Below are positions 1 through 8,370 of a stretch of DNA of 64,000 nucleotides, piece by piece. The stretch's first letter is position 1. Each line of letters opens with the position of its first letter. The position numbers and the translations under genes were made by a program. Source of the DNA: Roseococcus thiosulfatophilus (GTDB taxonomy: Bacteria; Pseudomonadota; Alphaproteobacteria; Acetobacterales; Acetobacteraceae). The stretch covers positions 185,378 to 249,377 of the forward strand of contig NZ_JAFFQY010000044.1 in NCBI RefSeq assembly GCF_017311575.1, in the 5' to 3' direction. The notes under the pieces were generated by a model. That model did no database searches. It saw only the letters and a program-made list of their open reading frames with translations, and was not told where the DNA came from.

Positions 1-600
1 GGGCCAGTCCGTGAAATAGGCGTCGCCGCAATAGGGGGTGGCGCCGGCCTCCACCGCGTCGCCGGCAAAGAGCACGCGGTCCTTGGGCAGCCAGACCACC
101 GTGTCGCCCGCGGTGTGGCTGCGGCCGATCTGGATGATCCGCGCCTCGCGCGCGCCATGCCAGAGGGACATGCGGTTAGCGAAGGTCTGGGTGGGCCAGG
201 TGAGGCCCGGCACCTCCTCCCGCCCGCGGAAGAGGCGGGGGAAGCGGCCGATCTCGCTGTCCATGTCCTGCTGCCCGCGCTCCACGATCAGGTCGCGCGT
301 GGCGTCGGAGGCGAGGATGTCGCGCGCCGGGTAGCCCGAGGCGCCCAGCACCCGCACCGCGTGGTAATGCGTCAGCACCACCTGGGTGACGGGGAGCGGC
401 GTGACCTCCGCGATGCGTACCTGGACCGAGCGGGCCAGCAGCGGCGTGGCCTGGGCGTCCACCACCACCACGCCCTGGTCGCCCACGATCACGCCCGAGT
501 TCGGGTCGCCCTCGGCGGTGTAGGCGTAGAGGCCGGGGCCGAGCTCGTCGAAGGACACGACCTTGTCGGCCAGGTCCTGGCTGGAGGCGAAATTGGCCAT
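1..600 (-). CDS. MBL-fold metallo-hydrolase (3' part outside window)
   Basis: The first 200 codons of a metallo-beta-lactamase-fold protein are present; the C-terminus lies beyond base 1. The start ATG is at 600-598, 10 bases after the stop of the homogentisate dioxygenase gene, so the two are almost certainly one operon. The usual HxHxDH metal motif reads HYHAVR, so the Asp and last His of the second metal site are replaced. The later SHTAGD (His) and FAGD (Asp) elements are kept. Substrate is unknown. The neighbour suggests a role in aromatic or tyrosine catabolism, such as a thioester or lactone hydrolase, but this is inference. Fold assignment is firm; activity is not. Confidence 0.85.
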   Translation of the reverse strand, partial: MANFASSQDLADKVVSFDELGPGLYAYTAEGDPNSGVIVGDQGVVVVDAQATPLLARSVQVRIAEVTPLPVTQVVLTHYHAVRVLGASGYPARDILASDATRDLIVERGQQDMDSEIGRFPRLFRGREEVPGLTWPTQTFANRMSLWHGAREARIIQIGRSHTAGDTVVWLPKDRVLFAGDAVEAGATPYCGDAYFTDWP

Positions 601-610
601 GCGCCGCGCC

Positions 611-1759
611 CTATTCGGCGGCCTGGGCGGGCTTCACGCCCCAGGAATAGGCGTAGTCCTCCCACTCCACCTGGCGCGCCGCCTCCCCCATCTCCAGCGC
701 GTCGCGCGTGTCGAGCATCACGGCGTATTCGTCGGTGGCTGGCTTCTTGGGCGTGAAGGCGTTGTTCAGCGCCTTGGGGTGGGGGCCGTGGGTGAAGCCG
801 CAGGGGTGCAGCGTCATCATGCCGGCATGGATGTTGTCGCGGCTGAAGAAGTCGCCCGCGTGGTAGAACAGCACCTCGTCGTAGTCGTCATTGTTGTGGA
901 AGAAGGGGACCTTCAGCGCGCCCGGGTCCGTCTCGAAGGGGCGGGGGGTGAAGGTGCAGACCACGAAGCGGTTCGCCACGAAGGTGGTGTGGGCGCTGGG
1001 CGGCAGGTGGTAGCGATGGGACATCAGCGGGCGGATGTCCTCCACGTTCAGCTTCACCGGCGCGAGGTCCCCATGCCAGCCCACCGCGTCGAGCGGGTTG
1101 AAGGGGTAGGTGACGGTGGAGAGCGCGTCGCGCCGCTTGATGACCACGCGGGTTTCGCGGGCGCCTTGCTGGGCGCGGAAGGCGTCGTCAATGGCCGGCG
1201 TGGCCAGCACCGCCGGGTCGAACTGCGCGTGCTTGCCCAGGATTCCGCGGTCGGGGAGCTGGTAGGTGCTGCCGGTGGCCTCGATGAGCAGGGCGGCGAC
1301 GGGCGCGTCGCACTCGATGCGCCACATGGTGCTGCGCGGCAGCAGGATGTAGTCGCCGGCGCGGAAGGGCATGTGGCCGTAGTCGCAGAAAAGGCGGCCA
1401 GCCCCTGTATGGATGAACAGAAGCTCATCGCCATCGGCGTTGCGCGCCAGGTGGTCCATGGCGGCCGGCGCGCGCCAGAAGCGCAGGCGGCAATGGGCGT
1501 TGTGCAGGATGTCCGCGGCATCCCAGGGGCTCGGCTGCTCGGCATTGATGCGCGCGAGGTCGAAGGCCCGGGGGCGCAGCGGGCCTTCCCAACGTGTCCA
1601 GCCGGTGGGCGGGTTCGCGTGGTACATGTGGGTGGCGGGGCCGAAGAAGCCCTCCTTGCCCATCTCACGCTCATAGGTGCCCTGGGGCAGGTCGGCATGG
1701 GCCTGGCGCGAGGACAGGCCCTCGCTGCGCGGGAAGGCGATGTATTGCTTGCTGGCCAT
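611..1759 (-). CDS. hmgA: Homogentisate 1,2-dioxygenase
   Basis: A 382-residue protein of the homogentisate dioxygenase family, which opens the ring of homogentisate to maleylacetoacetate using non-haem Fe(II) in tyrosine/phenylalanine breakdown. The C-terminal cupin carries the family signature HPCGFTHGPHP (about residues 318-328), preceded by a DEVLFYH segment and followed by DEYAVMLDTR. It is shorter than the roughly 430-450 residues of classical enzymes, like other compact bacterial members. I chose the ATG at 1759 because an AGGGGA-type ribosome-binding site precedes it; an upstream in-frame ATG at 1810 would cross the divergent regulator's start. It is the first gene of an operon with the MBL-fold gene and faces a MarR regulator. 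Confidence 0.85.
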   Translation of the reverse strand: MASKQYIAFPRSEGLSSRQAHADLPQGTYEREMGKEGFFGPATHMYHANPPTGWTRWEGPLRPRAFDLARINAEQPSPWDAADILHNAHCRLRFWRAPAAMDHLARNADGDELLFIHTGAGRLFCDYGHMPFRAGDYILLPRSTMWRIECDAPVAALLIEATGSTYQLPDRGILGKHAQFDPAVLATPAIDDAFRAQQGARETRVVIKRRDALSTVTYPFNPLDAVGWHGDLAPVKLNVEDIRPLMSHRYHLPPSAHTTFVANRFVVCTFTPRPFETDPGALKVPFFHNNDDYDEVLFYHAGDFFSRDNIHAGMMTLHPCGFTHGPHPKALNNAFTPKKPATDEYAVMLDTRDALEMGEAARQVEWEDYAYSWGVKPAQAAE

Positions 1760-1796
1760 GGACGCGTTTCCCCTGCCTTGCGATTGCCGTCCAGGT

Positions 1797-1812
1797 AGTT
1801 TCAAATGCAACT
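1797..1812. promoter_or_regulatory. Imperfect 16-bp palindrome, candidate MarR operator
   Basis: AGTTTCAAATGCAACT matches its own reverse complement at 12 of 16 positions and ends in perfect AGTT/AACT. It lies between the divergent dioxygenase and MarR genes and covers the first possible MarR start codon. MarR proteins commonly bind such dyads in divergent promoters, so autoregulation plus control of the dioxygenase operon is likely. Confidence 0.45.
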
Positions 1813-2272
1813 GATGTCAAGTGAAGCGCCCGAATTCCGCCTGGAGGACTTCCTGCCCTACCGGCTTTCGGTGGCGGCCAACCGCGTCTCGCGCCGCTTC
1901 GCGGACCGCTATGGCGCGGCCTTCGGGCTTTCCATTCCGGAATGGCGCGTCATGGCGGTGCTGGGCCGCTTCGGCCGGCTGCCGGCGCGTGAGATCACGG
2001 CGCGCACGGCCATGGACAAGGTGAAGGTGAGCCGCGCCGTGCGGCAGCTGGAAGGGCGCGGCTTCCTGGAGCGCGCGGCCGATGCGGCGGATGCGCGGCT
2101 GCACTGGCTGGCGCTGTCCGAGGCCGGGCAGGGGGCCCATGCGGCCATCGTGCCCATGGCGCGGGAGATGGAGGCGGAGGTGGTGCAGGGCCTGACCGCC
2201 GAGGAACTGGCGCTGCTGCACGCCGCGCTGGGGCGGATCGCGGAGCGGTTTCCCGGCGAAGGCGTTGACTAG
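1805..2272 (+). CDS. MarR-family transcriptional regulator
   Basis: A 155-residue winged-helix protein of the MarR family. The recognition region around PAREITARTAMDKVKVSRAV and the following wing (FLERAADAADARLHWLALSE) are typical, as are the dimerising helices at both ends. It probably senses an aromatic acid and controls the divergent dioxygenase/MBL operon; this is inferred from arrangement. Two starts are possible, 1805 and 1814. Neither has a strong ribosome-binding site, and a palindrome covers the first, so the message may be leaderless or nearly so. Its stop codon overlaps that of the convergent gene at 2269. Confidence 0.8.
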   Translation: MQLMSSEAPEFRLEDFLPYRLSVAANRVSRRFADRYGAAFGLSIPEWRVMAVLGRFGRLPAREITARTAMDKVKVSRAVRQLEGRGFLERAADAADARLHWLALSEAGQGAHAAIVPMAREMEAEVVQGLTAEELALLHAALGRIAERFPGEGVD

Positions 2273-2625
2273 GCTCTTCTGAAACGCGCCGCCGTCACCG
2301 CATCCTCGCGCAGCGCGGCCGCCACATCGCCATGCGGGTCCAGCGCCAGCACGCGGTCGAACCAGGGCACGGTGCCGCGCACGCGCCCCTGGAAGAGCAT
2401 GTCCAGCGCCTTGGCGGCCTCGCCCCGGCCCAGGCAGCAGCCGCAGGCGGCGGCGTGGGGCGCCTCGCCGGGCTTGAAGGCGGTGATGGCGACCGCGCCA
2501 TCGGGCGCGGCCTCGCCCCCCACCGTCAGCACGGCGGCGGGTTTCCCGCGCGAGAGGGCGAGCGCGAGGTTGTCCTCATTCGCCAGCAGGTAGACCGGGA
2601 TGCGCGCATCAATGGACCACGTCAT
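2269..2625 (-). CDS. Conserved hypothetical protein with a Cys cluster
   Basis: I do not recognise the family. The product is a soluble 118-residue protein with no signal peptide or membrane segment. It has a central ACGCC cluster (three nearby cysteines) followed by LGRGEAAKALDMLFQGRVRG, and ends with an acidic-basic helix. The cysteine cluster could bind metal. It is divergent from the ArsR-methyltransferase gene across a 40-base gap holding a palindrome, so it may belong to the same regulon. Coding potential is supported by the divergent arrangement, the compact stop overlap with the MarR gene and normal composition. Confidence 0.65.
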   Translation of the reverse strand: MTWSIDARIPVYLLANEDNLALALSRGKPAAVLTVGGEAAPDGAVAITAFKPGEAPHAAACGCCLGRGEAAKALDMLFQGRVRGTVPWFDRVLALDPHGDVAAALREDAVTAARFRRA

Positions 2626-2633
2626 GCGCTGGA

Positions 2634-2651
2634 CATAAGGATATGTTTATG
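2634..2651. promoter_or_regulatory. 18-bp palindrome, candidate ArsR/SahR-type operator
   Basis: CATAAGGATATGTTTATG agrees with its reverse complement at 14 of 18 positions, with perfect outer CATAA/TTATG arms. It is by far the most AT-rich stretch nearby and sits 15 bases before the ArsR-methyltransferase start, in the gap to the divergent hypothetical gene. ArsR-family regulators of methionine-cycle genes (SahR type) bind similar AT-rich dyads, so it probably controls this gene and metH. Confidence 0.5.
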
Positions 2652-2665
2652 CCATTTGCAAGCCC

Positions 2666-3604
2666 ATGGAAGACCTCCTCACGCAATTGCGCGCCGCGGC
2701 CGAGCCCACGCGGCTGCGGCTGCTGGCCCTCTGCGCACGGGGGGCCTTCAACGTGTCCGAACTCTGCGCCGTGCTGGGCCAGTCCCAGCCGCGCCTCTCG
2801 CGCCACCTGAAGCTGCTGGCCGAGGCGAATTTGCTGGAACGCCTGCCCGAGGGCCCGCATGTCTATTTCCAGCTGCCCGCCGGCGCCGACCTGGCCCGCC
2901 TGATCCTCGCCCGCCTGCCGGAAGATGAGCCCGTGCTCCAGGCCGACCGTCGCCAGGCCGCCCGCATCGCGGCCGAGCGGGCGCGTGCGGCCTCCGAGGC
3001 CTTCCGCCGCGACGGCATGGATTGGGATGAAATCCGCGCGCTGGGTCTCGATGCCGGCGCTATCGAGGCGGCGCTGCTCGACGCCCTGCCGCCCAGCGTG
3101 GAGCATCTGCTCGACATCGGCACCGGCACGGGCCGGCTGCTGGAATTGCTGGCCGACCGCGTGCGCCGCGCGCTCGGCGTGGATGCCAGCCGCGAGATGC
3201 TGGCGCTGGCCCGCGCGCGGCTTTCCGAACGCGGCCTGGCCGAGCGCTGCTCCGTGCGCCTGGCGGACATGTACCGCCTGCCGCTGGCCGATGCCCGCTT
3301 CGACGTGGTGACGCTGCAGATGGTGCTGCACTACGCGGAGGACCCCGCAGCCGCCCTGGCCGAGGCCGCGCGCGTGCTGGCGCCGGGGGGCAGCCTGCTG
3401 GTGCTGGACCTGGCCCCGCATGGCCGCGCCGATGTGCTGGAACGCTTCGCGCATCGCTGGCCTGGGTTCGATGATGCCGCCATGGCCGGCTGGCTGGGCG
3501 GCGCGGGTTGCGCGCTGGCCGGCACCGCCCAACTCCCGGGTCCGCTCGAGGTGCGGCTGTGGTGCGCGACGCGCCTGCCGGCCCATGCCCTCGCCGTTGC
3601 CTGA
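2666..3604 (+). CDS. ArsR-family regulator fused to SAM-dependent methyltransferase
   Basis: A 312-residue two-domain protein. Residues 1-90 form an ArsR winged helix (VSELCAVLGQSQPRLSRHLKLL). Residues 130-260 form a class I methyltransferase with motif I LLDIGTGTGRLLEL and the later motifs DMYRLPLADARFDVV and VLAPGGSLLVLDL. Proteins of this architecture in alphaproteobacteria sit before metF/metH and are thought to respond to S-adenosylhomocysteine or SAM (SahR-like). Here the gene is 32 bases upstream of metH, in the same direction. No metF lies between them. The methyltransferase-like domain may be a ligand sensor rather than an enzyme. Confidence 0.85.
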   Translation: MEDLLTQLRAAAEPTRLRLLALCARGAFNVSELCAVLGQSQPRLSRHLKLLAEANLLERLPEGPHVYFQLPAGADLARLILARLPEDEPVLQADRRQAARIAAERARAASEAFRRDGMDWDEIRALGLDAGAIEAALLDALPPSVEHLLDIGTGTGRLLELLADRVRRALGVDASREMLALARARLSERGLAERCSVRLADMYRLPLADARFDVVTLQMVLHYAEDPAAALAEAARVLAPGGSLLVLDLAPHGRADVLERFAHRWPGFDDAAMAGWLGGAGCALAGTAQLPGPLEVRLWCATRLPAHALAVA

Positions 3605-3636
3605 ATCTTCACACCGACACCAGAGAACTCTGACAC

Positions 3637-6600
3637 ATGGCCTCCAGACCGCACCTCCTCGATGCCCTGCGCGACCGCGTCCTGCTCTGCGATGGCGGCA
3701 TGGGCAGCCGCGTGCAGGCGCTGACGCTCGATATCGTGAAGGACTTCTGGGACAAGGAGAACTGCACGGAGGTGCTCTCCCTCTCGCGGCCCGAGCTCAT
3801 CCGCGAGATCCATCGCGGCTACTACGAGGCCGGCGCGGACATGGTGCTGACCAACACCTTCGGCGGCAGCCCCATCACGCTGGAGGAATTCGAGCTCGGC
3901 GACCGCGCCTTCGAGATCAACAAGGTCGGCGTGGAACTGGCGCGCGAGGCGGCGGAGAGCTTCGCCGATGGCCGCCACCGCTGGGTGGTGGGCGATATCG
4001 GGCCCGGCACGAAGCTGCCGAGCCTCGGCCACGTCACCTATGACGCGCTGGAAGCCGCGCTGACCGAGCAGTGCCTGGGCCTGATTGCCGGCGGGGCGGA
4101 TGCGCTGCTGACCGAGACGAACCAGGACACGCTCTACATCAAGGCCGCCGTGAACGCCGCCAAGATCGCGAAGGCGCGCACGAAGTCCGACATCCCCATC
4201 TTCGTGCAGGTGACGGTGGAGACGACGGGCACGCTGCTGGTGGGCCCCGACATCGCCGCCGCCGCCGCCGTGATCCATTCGCTGGACGTGCCGCTCATCG
4301 GCCTGAACTGCGCGACCGGCCCGCAGGAGATGGCGGAGCATGTGCGCTGGCTGTCGCAGAACTGGCCCGGCCTGCTCAGCGTGCAGCCCAATGCCGGCCT
4401 GCCCGAACTCGTGGACGGCAAGACGCACTACCCCCTGGGCGCCGAGGAGATGGCGACCTGGATGGAGCGCTTCGTCGTCGAGGACGGCTTCAACCTCATC
4501 GGCGGCTGCTGCGGCACCTCCACGCCGCACATCGCGGCGCAGGATGCGATGCTGCGCCGGCTGGGCGGGGACAAGCACCGTCCCGCACCCGTGAAGCGGA
4601 AGTATCACTGGGTGCCGAGCGTGGCCTCGCTCTACTCGTCGGTCGCGCTGCGGCAGGAGAACAGCTACTTCTCCATCGGCGAGCGCTGCAACGCCAATGG
4701 TTCCAAAGCCTGGCGCGAGCGCCAGGCGGCGCATGACTGGGACGGGTGCCTGGCGATCGGGCGCGAGCAGGTGGCGGAGGGTTCCAACAGCCTCGACATC
4801 TGCACCGCCTTCGTGGGCCGCGACGAGATGGCGGAGATGAGCGAGGTCATCACCCGCTTCACCTCCAGCGTGAACGCGCCGCTGGTCATCGACAGCACCG
4901 AGACCAACGTCATCGAGGCCTCGCTGAAGCTGCATGGCGGCAAGCCCATCATCAACTCGATCAACTTCGAGGAAGGCGAGGGCGCGGCGCATGACCGCAT
5001 GAAGCTCGCCAAGAAGTTCGGCGCCGCCGTCATCGCGCTCACCATTGACGAGGTGGGCATGGCCAAGACGGCGGAGGACAAGCTGCGCATCGCCGAGCGG
5101 CTGGTGGATTTCGCCTGCACGCAATACGGCCTGCCGCAATCCGACCTGATGATCGACCCGCTCACCTTCACCATCGCGACCGGCAACGAGGATGACCGTA
5201 AGCTGGGGCTGTGGACGCTGGAGGGCATCCGCGCCATCCGGGAAAAGTTCCCGGACATCCAGATCATCCTGGGCCTGTCCAACATCTCCTTCGGCCTGAA
5301 CCCGGCCGCGCGGCACGTGTTGAACAGCGTCTTCCTCGACCATGCCGTGAAGGCCGGCATGACGGGCGCCATCGTGCATGTCTCCAAGATCAAGCCGCTG
5401 CACCAGATCCCGCCCGAGGAGGTGCAGGTGATGGAGGACCTGATCTACGACCGGCGCGCCGAGGGCTATGACCCCTTGCAGAAGGTCCTGGAGATGTTCT
5501 CGGGCCGCAAGGCCGCGGACAATGTGGCCAAGGTGAAGGCCGCCACCGTGCAGGGGCGCCTCAAGGACCGCATCGTGGATGGCGACCGCAAGGGGCTGGA
5601 GACGGAGCTGGCCGACGCCATGGCGGAGGGCATGACGCCGCTCGCCATCATCAACGACGTGCTGCTGGACGGCATGAAGGTGGTGGGCGAGCTGTTCGGC
5701 GCCGGCAAGATGCAGCTGCCCTTCGTGCTCCAGTCCGCGGAGACGATGAAGGCCGCGGTCGCCTACCTGGAGCCGCACATGGAGCGGGTGGAGGGCCAGG
5801 AGAAGGGCATCATCGTGCTGGGCACCGTGCGCGGCGACGTGCACGACATCGGCAAGAACCTGGTGGACATCATCCTCACCAACAACGGCTACAAGGTGGT
5901 GAACCTCGGCATCAAGGTGCCCCTGCAGCAGATCGTGGACGCGGCGCGGGAGCACAAGGCGCATGCCATCGGCATGTCCGGCCTGCTGGTGAAGTCCACC
6001 GTCGTGATGCGCGAGAACCTGGAGGAGATGTCCCGCCAGGGCGTGGACATTCCCGTGCTGCTGGGCGGTGCCGCGCTGACACGCAACTACGTGGAAGAAG
6101 ACTGCGTGCAGGCCTATGCCTGCGGCCGCGTGGTCTATGCGCGCGATGCCTTCGACGGCCTGCACCTGATGGACAAGGTGATGGGCAATGACTTCGACGG
6201 CTATCTGGGCGCCATCCAGCAGAAGCGCTCCGGCAAGTCGAAGAACGAGAAGCGCACGCTGGGCACCGCCGATCCGCGCGGCTTCGCCCCCGTGGACCTG
6301 GCCTATGCCCAGGCGCGCCGCCGGCGCGAAACGAAGGGGCTGCCCGTGCCCACGCCGCCCTTCTGGGGCTCGCGCCTCATGGAGGCGGACCCCAAGGCGC
6401 TGGTCCCCTTCATCAATGAGCGCAGCCTGTACCAGTTCCAGTGGGGCTTCCGGAAAGCCGGCCGCAGCCTGGAGGATTTCCTGGGCTGGGCGAAGCAGGA
6501 ACTGCGCCCCGTGCTCAAGCGCATGCTGGCGCTGGCGCAGGAGCAGGACATCCTCAAGCCGCAGGCGATCTACGGCTATTGGAAATGCGCGGGCCAGGGC

Positions 6601-7134
6601 AATGAGCTGATCCTGTTCGAGGAGGACGGCACCACCGAGGCCGCCCGCTTCCACCTGCCGCGCCAACCCAAGGATGACGGCGACTGCATCGCCGACTTCG
6701 TGCGCGACGTGGACGATGCCGAGCGCGACGTGATCGGCCTGCAGGTGGTGACGGTGGGCCAGAAGGCCTCCGACATGGCGCGGGAATGGTTCGACGGGAA
6801 CCGCTACCAGGACTACCTCTACCTGCACGGGCTCTCGGTCGAGATGGCCGAGGCGCTGGCGGAGTACGTCCACAAGCGCATCCGCGCCGAGCTGGGCTTC
6901 GCCGGCGAGGATGCGCGGGACATGGAGAAGATGCTCAGCCAGGGCTATCGCGGCGGGCGCTATTCCTTCGGCTACCCGGCCTGCCCGCGGCTTGAGGACC
7001 AGGTGCCGCTGCTGAAGCTGCTCCAGGCCGAGCGCATCGGCGTCGAGATCAGCGACGAGTGGCAGCTCCACCCCGAGCAGAGCACCAGCGCCATTGTGCT
7101 CCACCATCCGCGCGCCAAGTATTTCACGGTGTGA
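3637..7134 (+). CDS. metH: Cobalamin-dependent methionine synthase
   Basis: A full-length 1165-residue enzyme (E. coli MetH is 1227). It transfers the methyl group of 5-methyltetrahydrofolate to homocysteine through cobalamin. The N-terminal homocysteine domain has its zinc cysteines at C225 and at C291/C292 in GGCCGT. A pterin-binding domain follows, then the cobalamin cap, and the B12 domain with DVHDIGKN, where H736 is the cobalt ligand. The C-terminal reactivation domain has the SAM-binding RGGRYSFGYPACP segment. All four modules are therefore in one chain, unlike the split MetH of some alphaproteobacteria. It follows the ArsR-methyltransferase regulator. I saw no cobalamin riboswitch in front of it. 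Confidence 0.97.
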   Translation: MASRPHLLDALRDRVLLCDGGMGSRVQALTLDIVKDFWDKENCTEVLSLSRPELIREIHRGYYEAGADMVLTNTFGGSPITLEEFELGDRAFEINKVGVELAREAAESFADGRHRWVVGDIGPGTKLPSLGHVTYDALEAALTEQCLGLIAGGADALLTETNQDTLYIKAAVNAAKIAKARTKSDIPIFVQVTVETTGTLLVGPDIAAAAAVIHSLDVPLIGLNCATGPQEMAEHVRWLSQNWPGLLSVQPNAGLPELVDGKTHYPLGAEEMATWMERFVVEDGFNLIGGCCGTSTPHIAAQDAMLRRLGGDKHRPAPVKRKYHWVPSVASLYSSVALRQENSYFSIGERCNANGSKAWRERQAAHDWDGCLAIGREQVAEGSNSLDICTAFVGRDEMAEMSEVITRFTSSVNAPLVIDSTETNVIEASLKLHGGKPIINSINFEEGEGAAHDRMKLAKKFGAAVIALTIDEVGMAKTAEDKLRIAERLVDFACTQYGLPQSDLMIDPLTFTIATGNEDDRKLGLWTLEGIRAIREKFPDIQIILGLSNISFGLNPAARHVLNSVFLDHAVKAGMTGAIVHVSKIKPLHQIPPEEVQVMEDLIYDRRAEGYDPLQKVLEMFSGRKAADNVAKVKAATVQGRLKDRIVDGDRKGLETELADAMAEGMTPLAIINDVLLDGMKVVGELFGAGKMQLPFVLQSAETMKAAVAYLEPHMERVEGQEKGIIVLGTVRGDVHDIGKNLVDIILTNNGYKVVNLGIKVPLQQIVDAAREHKAHAIGMSGLLVKSTVVMRENLEEMSRQGVDIPVLLGGAALTRNYVEEDCVQAYACGRVVYARDAFDGLHLMDKVMGNDFDGYLGAIQQKRSGKSKNEKRTLGTADPRGFAPVDLAYAQARRRRETKGLPVPTPPFWGSRLMEADPKALVPFINERSLYQFQWGFRKAGRSLEDFLGWAKQELRPVLKRMLALAQEQDILKPQAIYGYWKCAGQGNELILFEEDGTTEAARFHLPRQPKDDGDCIADFVRDVDDAERDVIGLQVVTVGQKASDMAREWFDGNRYQDYLYLHGLSVEMAEALAEYVHKRIRAELGFAGEDARDMEKMLSQGYRGGRYSFGYPACPRLEDQVPLLKLLQAERIGVEISDEWQLHPEQSTSAIVLHHPRAKYFTV

Positions 7135-7278
7135 TGGCAGCCCCGGCCAGGGGCGTGCATCATGCCCCTTGGCCCGGAACCCCTGGCTGGGGCATTGTCG
7201 CGCGGTTGCACCGCGCCCCTTCGGGCACGCGCGACGGTGACCTGGGGTTGCGTTCGGGCGATGAGAGAGGGCGGTGGA

Positions 7279-8370
7279 ATGGGGAAACGGATGCGAATGG
7301 CGGCCCTGGCCGTCCTGGTTTCGCTGGGCGTCGCCATCGTCGCCGCCGTATCTCCCGCCGCGGCGCAGCCGGCCGGCGCGGCGTCCACACCCGGCACCGT
7401 GCATCTGCGCGTGGTGGGCGGGCTCGCCAGCATCAGCCAGTTCGTCCGCTTCGAGAGACCCTTCTGGGAACAGCGCATCCAGGCGCTTTCGGGCGGGCGG
7501 ATCACCGCGCAGATCGTTCCCTTCGACGAGAGCGGGCTGCGCGCGCCCGAGGTGCTGGCCATGATGCGGCTCGGCGTCGTGCCCTTCGGCACGGTGCTGC
7601 TGGGCTCCGCCGCGGCGGATGAGCCGGAATTCAACGTGCTGGACCTGCCGGCGCTGAGCCCCGACTTCGCCACGCTGCGCCGCAACGTGGCGCGGGTGCG
7701 GCCCTATGTGGAAGCCCTCCTGCGTGACCGGCACAATGTGGAGGTCCTGGGCCTCTACACCTATCCCGCCCAGGTGCTGTTCTGCCGCCGCCCCTTCAAC
7801 GGGCTGGGTGACCTGCGGGGGCGGCGCATCCGCACCTCGGGCGTCGCGCAGTCGGAACTGGTGGAGGCGCTGGGCGCCACCCCCGTGGTGGTCCCCTTCG
7901 CGGAGATTGTCACCGCGGTCCGCAACAACCTGGTGGAATGCGCCATCACGGGCACGCTGTCAGGCAACGCCATCGGGCTGCACGAGGTGACGGGGCATGT
8001 CCATGCCATGGCCATCTCCTGGGGGCTCTCGGCCTTCGGCGCTTCGCGCGGGGCCTGGGCCGCCCTGCCGCCCGACATCCAGGCGCTGCTGCGCGACGCG
8101 GTGGCGGGGCTGGAGCGCGACATCTGGGAGGGCGCCGACCGCGAGACGGGCGAGGGCCTGGCCTGCAATGCCGGCCGGCCGGGCTGCGAGCGCGGCACCC
8201 CCGGCCGCATGCAGATCGTCCCCGTCTCGCCCGCGGACACGGCGCTGCGCGACCGCCTGCTGCGCGAGACGGTGGTGCCGCGCTGGATCAGCCGCTGCGG
8301 CGATGACTGCGCCGAGGTGTGGAACCGCCACCTCGCGCCCGTGACCGGCTTCCGCGCCGTGGGCGACTGA
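7279..8370 (+). CDS. TRAP-type (DctP-like) periplasmic solute-binding protein
   Basis: A 363-residue periplasmic protein with an N-terminal signal peptide (MGKRMRMAALAVLVSLGV... ending AAA/AAQ). The body has the DctP-type features GLGDLRGRRIRTSG, LGATPVVVPFAEI and NLVECAITGT, which includes the conserved Arg region that contacts carboxylate ligands. I chose 7279 because it gives a clean signal peptide after a GAGAGGG stretch; an in-frame ATG at 7261 is the alternative. Its stop is immediately followed by the ATG of a hybrid histidine kinase. No DctQ/DctM permease genes are nearby. It probably presents a ligand to the kinase rather than feeding a transporter. Confidence 0.8.
   Translation: MGKRMRMAALAVLVSLGVAIVAAVSPAAAQPAGAASTPGTVHLRVVGGLASISQFVRFERPFWEQRIQALSGGRITAQIVPFDESGLRAPEVLAMMRLGVVPFGTVLLGSAAADEPEFNVLDLPALSPDFATLRRNVARVRPYVEALLRDRHNVEVLGLYTYPAQVLFCRRPFNGLGDLRGRRIRTSGVAQSELVEALGATPVVVPFAEIVTAVRNNLVECAITGTLSGNAIGLHEVTGHVHAMAISWGLSAFGASRGAWAALPPDIQALLRDAVAGLERDIWEGADRETGEGLACNAGRPGCERGTPGRMQIVPVSPADTALRDRLLRETVVPRWISRCGDDCAEVWNRHLAPVTGFRAVGD

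Noticed and set aside
3605..3636. Cobalamin or SAM riboswitch before metH
   Set aside because: Only 32 bases separate the genes and no B12-box or SAM-type fold is visible; regulation is better explained by the ArsR-type protein.
3331..7734. A very long open frame on the minus strand (about 1467 codons) opposite metH
   Set aside because: It is antisense to an undisputed MetH and is His/Gly/Arg/Leu-rich as expected from the third-position GC bias; no domain is recognisable.
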